A stretch of DNA of 63,221 bases from assembly GCA_036378155.1 (NCBI GenBank), contig DASUXA010000095.1, positions 1 to 63,221 of the forward strand. Direction: 5' to 3'. A program made the position numbers and the translations under genes. How positions within the stretch are numbered: position 1 is the stretch's first letter; every line of letters starts with the position of its first letter. Below the pieces are notes generated by a model, which saw only the letters and a list, made by a program, of their open reading frames with translations, did no database searches and was not told the DNA's origin. Source of the stretch: DASUXA01 sp036378155 (GTDB lineage: Bacteria > Actinomycetota > Actinomycetes > Mycobacteriales > Micromonosporaceae). Positions 9,438-18,078 of the stretch are shown here, piece by piece.

Positions 9438-11480
9438 GTGGCAACCCCCACCTCGCTGATGAAGCGGCTGCTGATCGGTCGACCGTTCCGGTCCGACCGG
9501 ATGGCTCACACTCTGCTGCCCAAGCGCATCGCGCTGCCGGTGTTCGCCTCCGACGCGCTGTCGTCGGTGGCGTACGCCCCGGACGAGATCCTGCTGACCC
9601 TGTCGGTCGGCGGCGCGGCGTTCTTCGCGTACTCGCCGTGGATCGCCCTCGCCGTGGTCGTGGTGATGGTCACGGTCGTCGCGAGCTACCGGCAGAACGT
9701 GCACGCCTACCCGTCCGGCGGCGGCGACTACGAGGTCGCGACGGTCAACCTCGGGTCCAAGTTCGGGCTGGTGGTGGCGAGCGCCCTGATGGTCGACTAC
9801 GTGCTGACCGTGGCGGTGTCGATCACCTCCGGGGTGGAGAACCTCGGCTCGGCATGGCCGTACGCCGCCCAGCACAAGGTCGAGGTGTCGATCCTGCTGG
9901 TGGTGATTCTCACCGCGATGAACCTGCGCGGTATCCGGGAGGCGGGCATCGCGTTCGCCATCCCGACGTACGCGTTCATGGGCGCGGTCATCCTGATGAT
10001 CGTCTGGGGGTTGTTCCGGATCTTCGTACTCGGCGACCAGTTGCGTGCCGAGAGCGCGAACCTGCACGTCAACGCCGTGCATTCGGTGACCGGCCTGGCG
10101 TTCGCCTTCCTGATGTTGCGAACCTTCTCGTCCGGCTCCGCCGCCCTGACCGGCGTCGAAGCGATCTCCAACGGGGTACCAGCCTTCCGCCCGCCGAAGA
10201 GCCGCAACGCCGCGACGACGCTGCTCATGCTGGGTCTCATCGCGATCTCGATGCTGCTCGGCATCGTGGTGCTGAGCCGTCTGACCCACCTGCAGTTCGT
10301 GTCGGACGCCAGCCAACTGGTCGACCCGCCGGCGAACTACCAGCAGAAGACGGTCACCGCCCAGCTCGCCCGAGCCGTGTTCGCCGGGTTCAGTCCCGCC
10401 TTCTACCTGGTGATCGCGACCACGGCGCTGATCCTGGTACTGGCGGCGAACACCGCGTTCAACGGGTTCCCGGTGCTCGGCTCGATCCTGGCGCAGGACC
10501 GGTACCTGCCGCGTCAGCTGCACACCCGCGGCGACCGGCTGGCGTTCAGCAACGGGATCATCTTCCTGGCGACGTTCGCGATCGTGTTGATCGTCTCCTT
10601 CGACGCCACCCCGACCCGGCTGATCCAGCTGTACATCGTGGGCGTGTTCGTGTCGTTCACCCTGTCGCAGAGCGGCATGCTGCGGCACTGGAACCGGCTG
10701 CTGCGCACCGAGCGCGACGAGACGGTACGCCGCCGGATGATCCGGTCCCGGACGATCAACGGCATCGGTCTGGCGATGACCGGTACCGTGCTGGTCATCG
10801 TGCTGGTCACGAAGTTCGTCGCGGGCGCGTGGATCTCCATCGCCGCGATGACCGTGATCTACCTCACCATGATCGGCATCCGTCGGCACTACGACCACGT
10901 CGCCGAGGAACTGACGCCGACCGAGGAACGCCAGGTGCTGCCCGCCCGCAACCACGCGATCGTGCTGGTCTCCAAGGTGCACCTGCCGACCCTGCGGGCG
11001 CTCGCCTACGCCCAGGGCACCCGCCCCGACACCCTGACCGCGGTCACCGTGAACGTCGACGACGCCGACACCAGGCAACTGCAGGCGGAGTGGGAGGAGC
11101 GTGACCTCCCGGTGCCGCTGACCGTGATCGACTCCCCGTACCGGGAGATCACCCGGCCGGTCATGGACTACGTGAAGTCGGTACGCCGGGAGTCGCCGCG
11201 CGACGTGGTCACGGTGTTCATCCCGGAGTACGTGGTCGGCAAGTGGTGGGAGCACCTGCTGCACAACCAGAGCGCGCTGCGGCTGAAGGGTCGCCTGCTG
11301 TTCCTGCCCGGCGTGATGGTGACCAGTGTGCCGTGGCAGTTGCACTCGTCGCTGAGCAAGGCGAAGCGCCGCCGGGACGCGGACTACGCCCGCGGTCCGC
11401 GCGGGATCCGCGGGCCGCGTCGCGAGCCCGGCGAGGCGCAGCCGGTACCCGGCGAGGCAGGCACACCGGTGGTCCGGTGA
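9438..11480 (+). CDS. APC-superfamily permease with cytoplasmic C-terminal domain
   Basis: A 680-residue integral membrane transporter of the amino acid-polyamine-cation superfamily. About 12 transmembrane helices occupy residues 30-490; helix 1 begins LPVFASDALSSVAYAPDEIL, a conserved signature of this subgroup. A soluble C-terminal region of roughly 190 residues follows (AIVLVSKVHLPTLRALAYA resembles a universal-stress or cation-transporter-like fold). Synteny with the divergent RCK pair suggests potassium transport, as in KimA-like members, but amino acid import is also possible. No SD precedes GTG 9438. The RNA methyltransferase start overlaps its stop as GTGA. Confidence 0.88.
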   Translation: MATPTSLMKRLLIGRPFRSDRMAHTLLPKRIALPVFASDALSSVAYAPDEILLTLSVGGAAFFAYSPWIALAVVVVMVTVVASYRQNVHAYPSGGGDYEVATVNLGSKFGLVVASALMVDYVLTVAVSITSGVENLGSAWPYAAQHKVEVSILLVVILTAMNLRGIREAGIAFAIPTYAFMGAVILMIVWGLFRIFVLGDQLRAESANLHVNAVHSVTGLAFAFLMLRTFSSGSAALTGVEAISNGVPAFRPPKSRNAATTLLMLGLIAISMLLGIVVLSRLTHLQFVSDASQLVDPPANYQQKTVTAQLARAVFAGFSPAFYLVIATTALILVLAANTAFNGFPVLGSILAQDRYLPRQLHTRGDRLAFSNGIIFLATFAIVLIVSFDATPTRLIQLYIVGVFVSFTLSQSGMLRHWNRLLRTERDETVRRRMIRSRTINGIGLAMTGTVLVIVLVTKFVAGAWISIAAMTVIYLTMIGIRRHYDHVAEELTPTEERQVLPARNHAIVLVSKVHLPTLRALAYAQGTRPDTLTAVTVNVDDADTRQLQAEWEERDLPVPLTVIDSPYREITRPVMDYVKSVRRESPRDVVTVFIPEYVVGKWWEHLLHNQSALRLKGRLLFLPGVMVTSVPWQLHSSLSKAKRRRDADYARGPRGIRGPRREPGEAQPVPGEAGTPVVR

Positions 11481-12745
11481 CCGCTGGGGGACCGACGACC
11501 GGCGGCGGACTGCCGTCCGCCGCCGACGACCGGCTCGACCTTCGGGTCGGGGCGGTGGCGCACGGCGGACACTGCGTCGCCCGGGCGCCCGACGGGCGGG
11601 TGGTGTTCGTCCGGCACGCGCTCCCCGGTGAGCGGGTGCTCGCCGAGGTGACCGAGGAGCGACGCGGGTACCTACGCGCCGACGCGGTGGAGATCCTCGA
11701 CGCCGCCCCGCACCGGGTCACCCCGCCGTGTCCGCACGCCGGTCCGCCCGGCGTCAACCCGGACGGCACGACCCGCGGCTGCGGCGGCTGCGACTGGCAG
11801 CACGTCACGCCGGACCGGCAACGCCGGCTCAAGGCGGACGTGGTGCGCGAGCAACTGGTCCGGCTCGGCGGGCTGGGCGAGGCAGAGGTGGACGCGCTGG
11901 CGGTACGGGTCGACGCGTTGCCGGGCGGTCCGCTCGGCTGGCGCAGCCGGGTCCGGTACGCGGTGGACGCCGCCGGTCGCGCCGGTCTGCTGGCGCACCG
12001 CAGCCACGAGGTCGTCCCGATCACCCGGTGCCGGATCGCGGTACCGGCGATCGCCGCGCTCGACGTCACCGGTACGACCTGGTCCGACGCCGACCACGTG
12101 GCGACCGTCGCCTCCTCGGCGGGCGACGTCGCCGTGCTCGCCGAGGCGACCGGTCGACCGCCCAGGGTCGTGTCCGGCCCTGCCGAGGTGCGCGAACACG
12201 CCGCGAACCGGGAGTGGACCCTGCCGGCGGACGCGTTCTGGCAGGTACACCCGGCAGCCCCGGACACCTTCGTGGCGGCGGTACTGGACCTGCTCGCCCC
12301 ACGCCAGGGCGAGAGCGCCTGGGACCTGTACGGCGGGGCTGGGCTGTTCGCCGCCGCGCTCGCCGAGCGGGTCGGCACCGGCGGGTCGGTGACCCTGGTC
12401 GAGGCGGACCGTGCCGCGGTCGCGGCAGCCCGGCGCAACCTCGCCGACCTGCCCCAGGTACGGATCATCCGGGCGCCGGTCGAACGGGCCCGGCTGACCG
12501 GTCGCCCCGATCTTGTCGTGCTCGACCCGCCCCGGACCGGTGCCGGTACCCGGGTCGTGCGGATGCTCGCCGACCGTGCGGCGCGGGCGGTCGGGTACGT
12601 CGCCTGCGACCCCGCCGCGCTCGCCCGCGACGTGGCGACGTTCCGCTCGCTCGGCTGGCGGCTCGCGGCGCTGCGCGCGTTCGACGCCTTCCCGATGACC
12701 CACCACGTCGAGTGCGTCGCCCTGCTCCTGCCGGACGCCGGCTGA
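11477..12745 (+). CDS. TRAM-domain class I SAM-dependent RNA 5-methyluridine methyltransferase
   Basis: TrmA/RlmD-type enzyme that methylates C5 of uridine in tRNA or rRNA using S-adenosylmethionine. It has 422 residues. The N-terminal TRAM domain (about 18-75) is followed by a Fe-S cysteine set (PPCPHAG, RGCGGCDWQH and later ITRCRIA), then the methyltransferase domain with SAM motif WDLYGGAGLFAAAL (about 285-298), LDPPRTGAG, and the catalytic Cys in GYVACDPAALARDV. GTG 11477 overlaps the permease stop (GTGA), indicating translational coupling. The precise target uridine cannot be deduced. A 21-bp tandem repeat spans its stop codon. Confidence 0.92.
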   Translation: MTAGGPTTGGGLPSAADDRLDLRVGAVAHGGHCVARAPDGRVVFVRHALPGERVLAEVTEERRGYLRADAVEILDAAPHRVTPPCPHAGPPGVNPDGTTRGCGGCDWQHVTPDRQRRLKADVVREQLVRLGGLGEAEVDALAVRVDALPGGPLGWRSRVRYAVDAAGRAGLLAHRSHEVVPITRCRIAVPAIAALDVTGTTWSDADHVATVASSAGDVAVLAEATGRPPRVVSGPAEVREHAANREWTLPADAFWQVHPAAPDTFVAAVLDLLAPRQGESAWDLYGGAGLFAAALAERVGTGGSVTLVEADRAAVAAARRNLADLPQVRIIRAPVERARLTGRPDLVVLDPPRTGAGTRVVRMLADRAARAVGYVACDPAALARDVATFRSLGWRLAALRAFDAFPMTHHVECVALLLPDAG

Positions 12746-12796
12746 GCCGTCGGGGACGCCGGGTGAGCCGTCGGGGGCGCCGCTCGCCCGTCGGCG
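12734..12796 (+). repeat. Three tandem 21-bp repeats spanning the methyltransferase stop codon
   Basis: Copies at 12734-12754, 12755-12775 (nearly identical, GACGCCGGnTGAGCCGTCGG core) and 12776-12796 (diverged). The first contains the TGA stop (12743-12745). The duplication therefore reproduces the last codons plus stop. Confidence 0.8.
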
Positions 12797-12911
12797 ACGG
12801 CGGCTGCTCACCGACCCCGGCGCGAAGTGAACCAGCTCACCGACCGGTCACCCGCCCGAGTGTCCTGGGCGGATACCGCCCGAGCGCGGATGCGGGTGGA
12901 TACCGCACGTC

Positions 12912-12917
12912 TAGACT
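12912..12917 (+). promoter_or_regulatory. -10-like hexamer for a leaderless dxs transcript
   Basis: TAGACT ends 8 nt before ATG 12926, with only GGACCCC-type sequence between and no Shine-Dalgarno. This spacing puts the transcription start at or next to the initiation codon. Confidence 0.5.
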
Positions 12918-12925
12918 CGGACCCC

Positions 12926-14956
12926 ATGAGCGCACTTCCGGGCGGCGACCTCGACAGAAGTCTGCTGGCCACGATCACCGGACCGCAGGACCTGCGGCAG
13001 TTGACGCCGGAGGAGTTGTCCCGGTTGGCCGCGGAGATCCGCGACTTCCTGGTCGACAAGGTGTCCAAGACCGGCGGACACCTCGGCCCGAATCTGGGCA
13101 TTGTGGAGGTCACCCTCGCGCTGCACCGGGTCTTCGACTCGCCGCGCGACCGGGTCCTGTTCGACACCGGGCACCAGTCGTACGTGCACAAGATCGTCAC
13201 CGGTCGGCAGGACGGGTTTGACCTGCTGCGCCAGCGCGGCGGGCTGTCGGGCTACCCGAACCGCGCCGAGTCCGAGCACGACATCATCGAGAACTCGCAC
13301 GCCAGCACCGCCCTGTCGTACGCCGACGGGCTCGCCAAGGCGTACGCGCTGCGCGGCGAGCAGCGGCACGTCGTCGCGGTGGTCGGCGACGGGGCGCTGA
13401 CCGGCGGGATGTGCTGGGAGGCGCTGAACAACATCGCCGCCGCGAAGAACCCGCTGGTGATCGTGGTCAACGACAACGGTCGCTCGTACGCTCCGACCAT
13501 CGGCGGTCTCGCCGACCACCTCGCCACCCTGCGCTTGAACCCGGGGTACGAGAAGGTCCTCGACCTGGTCAAGGAGGCGCTGGGGCGCACGCCGCTGGTC
13601 GGCGCACCGGTGTACGAGGTGCTGCACGCCGTCAAGCGGGGCATCAAGGACGCGGTCGCCCCGCAGGCGATGTTCGAGGACCTCGGCATCAAGTACGTCG
13701 GGCCGGTCGACGGGCACGACGTCATCGCGGTGGAGTCCGCGTTGCAGCGTGCGAAGCGCTTCGGCGGTCCGGTGATCGTGCACGTGGTCACCCGCAAGGG
13801 GTACGGCTACCGCCCCGCCGAGGACGACGACGCGGACTGCCTGCACGGTCCTGGCGCGTTCGACCCGGAGACCGGCAAGCTGCTCGCTCCGGCGTCGCTG
13901 AAGTGGACCTCCGTGTTCGCCGACGAACTGGTGGCGATCGCGGACGAACGTCCCGACGTCGTGGGGATCACGGCGGCGATGGCGATCCCGACGGGCATTG
14001 CGAAGCTGGCGGCGAAGTACCCGGAGCGGGCGTACGACGTCGGTATCGCCGAGCAGCACGCGGTGACGTCCGCCGCCGGACTCGCGCTGGGCGGGCTGCA
14101 TCCGGTGGTCGCCGTGTACGCGACGTTCCTCAACCGGGCGTTCGACCAGGTGCTTCTCGACGTCGCGATGCACCGGCTGCCGGTGACCTTCGTGCTGGAC
14201 CGGGCGGGTATCACCGGACCGGACGGTCCGAGCCACTACGGTATCTGGGACATGTCGGTCTTCGGGGTGGTACCGGGGATGCGGATCGCCGCGCCCCGCG
14301 ACGCGAACACGCTGCGCGAGGAGTTGCGCGAGGCGGTCGCCGTCGACGACGGTCCGACCGTGGTGCGCTTCCCGACCGGGGCGGTACCGGTCGAACTGCC
14401 CGCCCTGCGGCGGATCGGCACGGTCGACGTGATCGCGGAGACCGGCGACGCCCGACCGGGCGTCGGGTCGGACAACCCGCGGACCGTCGAGCGGTCCGCG
14501 AACGGGCGCCCCGGCAACCCGTCCCGCGACGTGCTGCTCGTGGCGGTCGGCGCGCTCGGTCACCTGGGCGTCGAGGTCGCCAGCCGGGTGGCGGAGCAGG
14601 GGTACTCGGTGACCGTGGTCGACCCGCGCTGGGTGCGACCGGTCCCCGTCGAGCTTCTCGGACTCGCTGCCGCGCACCGCCTCGTCGTGACCGTCGAGGA
14701 CGGGGTACGCGTCGGGGGAGTCGGCGACGCCGTGGCGAAAGCGCTGCGGGACGGCAACGTGTCGACTCCGGTACGCGATCTCGGTGTGCCGGCGGACTGG
14801 CATCCGCACGGGTCCCGCGCGCAGATCCTCACCGACCTCGGGCTGACCCCGCAGGACGTGGCCCGCGTCGTCGTCGAGGCGCTGTCCAGCTTGGACACGC
14901 CCGGCGAGTCGGTGGTGGCGGCGGTCAACGGCGGTCAGGCGGCGGCGCCCCGGTAG
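12926..14956 (+). CDS. dxs: 1-deoxy-D-xylulose-5-phosphate synthase
   Basis: First enzyme of the MEP isoprenoid pathway: condenses pyruvate and glyceraldehyde-3-phosphate with thiamine diphosphate, releasing CO2. 676 residues, slightly longer than average. Visible motifs: DTGHQSYVHKI, the TPP/Mg site GDGALTGGMCWEALNN (about 155-170), the transketolase-type catalytic Glu in IAEQHAVTSAAG, and DRAGITGPDGPSHYG. A 20-30 residue insertion (PRTVERSANGRPGNPSR) separates the pyrimidine-binding and C-terminal domains. The product also feeds thiamine and pyridoxal synthesis in other bacteria. Five 17-bp repeats begin at its 3' end. Confidence 0.97.
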   Translation: MSALPGGDLDRSLLATITGPQDLRQLTPEELSRLAAEIRDFLVDKVSKTGGHLGPNLGIVEVTLALHRVFDSPRDRVLFDTGHQSYVHKIVTGRQDGFDLLRQRGGLSGYPNRAESEHDIIENSHASTALSYADGLAKAYALRGEQRHVVAVVGDGALTGGMCWEALNNIAAAKNPLVIVVNDNGRSYAPTIGGLADHLATLRLNPGYEKVLDLVKEALGRTPLVGAPVYEVLHAVKRGIKDAVAPQAMFEDLGIKYVGPVDGHDVIAVESALQRAKRFGGPVIVHVVTRKGYGYRPAEDDDADCLHGPGAFDPETGKLLAPASLKWTSVFADELVAIADERPDVVGITAAMAIPTGIAKLAAKYPERAYDVGIAEQHAVTSAAGLALGGLHPVVAVYATFLNRAFDQVLLDVAMHRLPVTFVLDRAGITGPDGPSHYGIWDMSVFGVVPGMRIAAPRDANTLREELREAVAVDDGPTVVRFPTGAVPVELPALRRIGTVDVIAETGDARPGVGSDNPRTVERSANGRPGNPSRDVLLVAVGALGHLGVEVASRVAEQGYSVTVVDPRWVRPVPVELLGLAAAHRLVVTVEDGVRVGGVGDAVAKALRDGNVSTPVRDLGVPADWHPHGSRAQILTDLGLTPQDVARVVVEALSSLDTPGESVVAAVNGGQAAAPR

Positions 14957-15028
14957 CGACGGCGCCCCGGTAACAACGGCGCCCCGGTAACAACGGCGCC
15001 CCGGTAACGGCGGCGCCCCGGCAATCGC
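14944..15028 (+). repeat. Five tandem 17-bp repeats spanning the dxs stop codon
   Basis: Unit GGCGCCCCGGTAACAAC; copies start at 14944, 14961, 14978, 14995 and 15012, with the second and third identical. Copy one contains the dxs stop TAG (14954-14956), and each copy carries the self-complementary GGCGCC. Later copies would also offer stops in the dxs frame. Confidence 0.9.
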
Positions 15029-15207
15029 GACGCGGCGTCGCGTCGCCCAGCCGCGCACGGATGCGAAACCTGGCGACCGCGCCGCGCCGGGTCGGCACCT
15101 CGAGCTCGGGTCCGGCTCGTCGTCAATCGACGCGTCGCCCTTGTTCGGGTCGGACGGTTCGCCGAAATCGCCCCTTCGACCCGGGCATTTGTGGGCAGAG
15201 TGGGTGC

Positions 15208-16728
15208 GTGCGTGGCGACCGGCTCGATGGTGGGGCACGGCGGTCGGACGACCGGTCCGGTGACGCGGGCACACAGCCGCGCGTCGAGGTCGGGTCGCCG
15301 GTCGACCTCGGGTCGTTCACCGACGCGGGTCCGCTGGTCGATCTCGGCGAGTTGACCGAGGACCCCGGCGAGGTCATCGACCTGGGTCTGGACCGGTCGG
15401 AACCGGGCGGCGACGGCGACCCGGTCACCCGCCGCCAGCCGCGCTGGCTGAGCGCGCTCATCGCGCTGATCACGCTGCTCGTCCTGGTCGCCTCGGCGCC
15501 GCTGGGTGAGCCGCCGCTGACCCGGGTCGGCTCGATACCGCCCGGCGACTACCTGGCGTACAAGATCGACGGGGGTCGGTTGTACGCGCTGACGCTGCAC
15601 GGGACGGGCGTGTGGCTGGTCTCGTACCGGCTCGGCGACGGTGTGCGCACCTGGGCGACCCCACTGACCATCCTGCCCAGTGACGCGACGGTCGAGCCGG
15701 TGGGCGACACGGTACTGGTCAGCACGCGCGAGGCGGGACTGTCCGGAAGTCGTACCGTCGCCGTCGACGCGTCCTCCGGTCGGCTGCTGTGGACGGACCC
15801 GCTGCCCCGCGCACGGTTCCGGGCCCCGGGCCGCCAGGTGCTGCTCGCCGGGTACCTGGCCCGCGACGGTTCCGTGCAGCGGTCCGTTCCGCTGCACGAC
15901 GCGGGCGGTCCCGGCGCTCCGGCGGTACTGGTGACCGCCGTGGACGTGCGTAGCGGAGCGCGCGTGTGGACCCAGCGGATCGCGGCGGGCACGTGGACCG
16001 CGGTACCGTCCGGAAGCGACCCGACCGACGAGGCGCAGCGGCTGGTCACGGTCGCCGCCGACGGGCAGGCGCAGTCGATCGACCTGGGTACCGGCAGGGT
16101 TGTCGCGCGCGGGCACGTCCCGGTGCGAGGCGGGCGCGACTGGGCGCCGCTGGCCGACGTGACGACCGTCGCGCTCGCCGGCGTTCTGCTGCTGGTCGGC
16201 GATCGGCAGAACGATCGCATCACGCTCACCGCCTACCGTGCCGACACGTTGACCTCGGTGTGGTCGGTGCCGTACCCGATGCTCGACTTCGTCGCCGCGC
16301 CGTGCGCCGGGGTGCTGTGCCTCGCCGGGGCGGACGGGGTGAGCGTGCTCGATCCGGCGACCGGCGCGTCCCGTTGGACGATTTCGATCCTCACCCTGCC
16401 CGATGTGGTCGGCGGCTGGCTGTACGCGTTGCCGTTCAGCGTCGGCTCGCCGATCGAGCCGGTGCTGCTCGACCCGACCACCGGCAGGTCGGCGCTGGAC
16501 CTGGCGAACTGGCACCTGGTACCGGGGAACGACGGCACGCCGTACCTGCTCGAGCGGTACGCCTACGGCGACACCGTGTGGATCGGGCTGCTCGACGTGC
16601 GGTCGCCACGGGTCCGTCCGCTCGGGACGGTGCCCGACACCAGCGGCGGCGAATGCCGGGCCGGACAGGGCTACCTGGCGTGCCAGTCACACGACGGCAG
16701 CCTGACCCTGTGGCGGGTGCGTTCCTGA
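15208..16728 (+). CDS. Membrane-anchored PQQ-like beta-propeller protein (paralogue 1)
   Basis: About 506 residues. The N-terminal ~75 residues are polar and Asp/Gly-rich (cytoplasmic). One transmembrane helix follows (about 78-98, SALIALITLLVLVASAPL), then an extracytoplasmic domain of beta-propeller repeats. The repeats show the blade pattern of PQQ-like/quinoprotein WD folds: VDASSGRLLW, VDVRSGARVW and LDPATGASRW. PQQ-binding residues are not evident, so a scaffold or binding role is more likely than a dehydrogenase. GTG 15208 is a tentative start because no clear SD is seen. The next gene is a paralogue, so the pair arose by tandem duplication. Confidence 0.72.
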   Translation: MRGDRLDGGARRSDDRSGDAGTQPRVEVGSPVDLGSFTDAGPLVDLGELTEDPGEVIDLGLDRSEPGGDGDPVTRRQPRWLSALIALITLLVLVASAPLGEPPLTRVGSIPPGDYLAYKIDGGRLYALTLHGTGVWLVSYRLGDGVRTWATPLTILPSDATVEPVGDTVLVSTREAGLSGSRTVAVDASSGRLLWTDPLPRARFRAPGRQVLLAGYLARDGSVQRSVPLHDAGGPGAPAVLVTAVDVRSGARVWTQRIAAGTWTAVPSGSDPTDEAQRLVTVAADGQAQSIDLGTGRVVARGHVPVRGGRDWAPLADVTTVALAGVLLLVGDRQNDRITLTAYRADTLTSVWSVPYPMLDFVAAPCAGVLCLAGADGVSVLDPATGASRWTISILTLPDVVGGWLYALPFSVGSPIEPVLLDPTTGRSALDLANWHLVPGNDGTPYLLERYAYGDTVWIGLLDVRSPRVRPLGTVPDTSGGECRAGQGYLACQSHDGSLTLWRVRS

Positions 16729-16794
16729 CCTGGTTCGGGTGGCGCGGGTCGACCAGACTGGACGCGTCGGATCGACCGGTGCGGGGGGTCACGG

Positions 16795-18075
16795 ATGCAG
16801 CCAGTCATCAACCTCGATCGGGACTGGTCGCCGCCGGACGAGAGCGACGGTCGGCGGCGACGCCGGACGCCACGCTGGGCGGCGCTGGTCATGGTCGCGG
16901 TCACGGCGCTGGTCTGCACCGCCTCGGCGCCGTCGACACCGACGCTGACCCGGCTGTTCACCGTACCGGTCCACGTGCACGCCACGACCGCGTTCCGCGA
17001 CGGGCGGCTGTACGTCGCGGAAACCACCCGCCGGCAGACCGTCGAACTGCACGCGTACCGGCTGCCCGACGGCGACCCGCAGTGGTCGGTCACGCTGCCC
17101 GGTACCGACGGCGCGTGGATCGTCACGACGGTGCCCGGCGTGATCGTGGTCAACACGCAGGACCTCGTCAGCGGCGGCGCACCGCAGGTGTCCGCCGTGG
17201 ACGCCCGCACCGGGCGTCTCCTGTGGCGCAGGGACGCCCATGCCTTGACGGTCGCGTCAGCCGGGCGGGTGCTCGTCCTCGACGATCTCGCCGCGAACCA
17301 CGAACTGACGATGACGAGCGTGGATGCCCGTACCGGCGCCGGGGTGTGGTCCACCACCTTCCCGAACGGGTCCCGCTGGGCGCTGCGTACCCCGACCGAC
17401 GACGGGCGGCTCGGCATCCTGACACCGGACGGCGCGCTGTCCGTCGTGTCGACCCGTACCGGAGCCCGGCTGGCGACCCTGGCGACCAGGGTCGAGCCGG
17501 CGGCGATGGCCGAAGCGCAGGTCCTCGAGGTACGTGGTCGGCTGCTGGTGGGCTACCGGGGTCCGATCGGCACCACCGTGCTGGCCTCGTACGATCCCGC
17601 CACCCTGTCCAGAAACTGGCAAGTGGTGTTCCCCGCCGGGCACGCGCCGTACCTGTCCGCGGCGAGCGACTGCGACCCGTACCTGTGCGTGCTGGACGAC
17701 GGCGCGATGACCGCGCTCGACCCCGCCACCGGGGCGTCGGTCTGGGCGGCGCGCGGCTGGAACTGGGCCGAGGCGTACCACGGCTGGGTGCTCGCCGGCG
17801 CCGCCGCGCCGTCGAAGAACCACTGGGGGCTGCTCGACCCGCGCACCGGTACCCAGGTCCTCGACCTCACCGGCTGGGACGTGTCCGGCGACGACATCCT
17901 CACCCGACCCGGCGACCCGGCGTGGGTCGCCCGGCTCGACCCGACAGCCCCCCGGCTGCGGCCGCTCGCGCCGCTGCCGGGGGGCTGGAGCCCGGGCTGT
18001 ACCGGCGAGGGAACCTATCTCGCCTGCGTGGTCGGGCCGGTGCTCAACGTGTTCCGCGACAACTCGATCCGCTGA
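16795..18075 (+). CDS. Membrane-anchored PQQ-like beta-propeller protein (paralogue 2)
   Basis: 426 residues: short basic cytoplasmic N-terminus, one transmembrane helix (about 29-47, AALVMVAVTALVCTASA), then a beta-propeller with blade motifs VDARTGRLLW, VDARTGAGVW and LDPATGASVW. The ectodomain has paired cysteines (CDPYLCVLDD; CTGEGTYLACV) that match those of paralogue 1 (CAGVLCLAG; CRAGQGYLACQ), probably disulfides outside the membrane. GGGGGG precedes ATG 16795 at useful spacing. It ends 3 bp before the convergent C39-like gene. Function unknown; ligand binding or assembly at the cell surface is plausible. Confidence 0.78.
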   Translation: MQPVINLDRDWSPPDESDGRRRRRTPRWAALVMVAVTALVCTASAPSTPTLTRLFTVPVHVHATTAFRDGRLYVAETTRRQTVELHAYRLPDGDPQWSVTLPGTDGAWIVTTVPGVIVVNTQDLVSGGAPQVSAVDARTGRLLWRRDAHALTVASAGRVLVLDDLAANHELTMTSVDARTGAGVWSTTFPNGSRWALRTPTDDGRLGILTPDGALSVVSTRTGARLATLATRVEPAAMAEAQVLEVRGRLLVGYRGPIGTTVLASYDPATLSRNWQVVFPAGHAPYLSAASDCDPYLCVLDDGAMTALDPATGASVWAARGWNWAEAYHGWVLAGAAAPSKNHWGLLDPRTGTQVLDLTGWDVSGDDILTRPGDPAWVARLDPTAPRLRPLAPLPGGWSPGCTGEGTYLACVVGPVLNVFRDNSIR

Positions 18076-18078
18076 CGC

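Noticed and set aside
14944..15028. Tandem repeats as a CRISPR array
   Set aside because: The units are contiguous 17-mers without unique spacers, and no cas gene is in the window.
14935..16515. Long antisense reading frames opposite dxs and the propeller genes
   Set aside because: They are Arg/Pro/Gly-rich frames typical of high-GC shadow ORFs and contradict well-recognised proteins on the other strand.
15208..18075. Calling the propeller proteins PQQ-dependent dehydrogenases
   Set aside because: No PQQ-binding Cys-Cys or catalytic Asp was recognisable, only the blade repeats.
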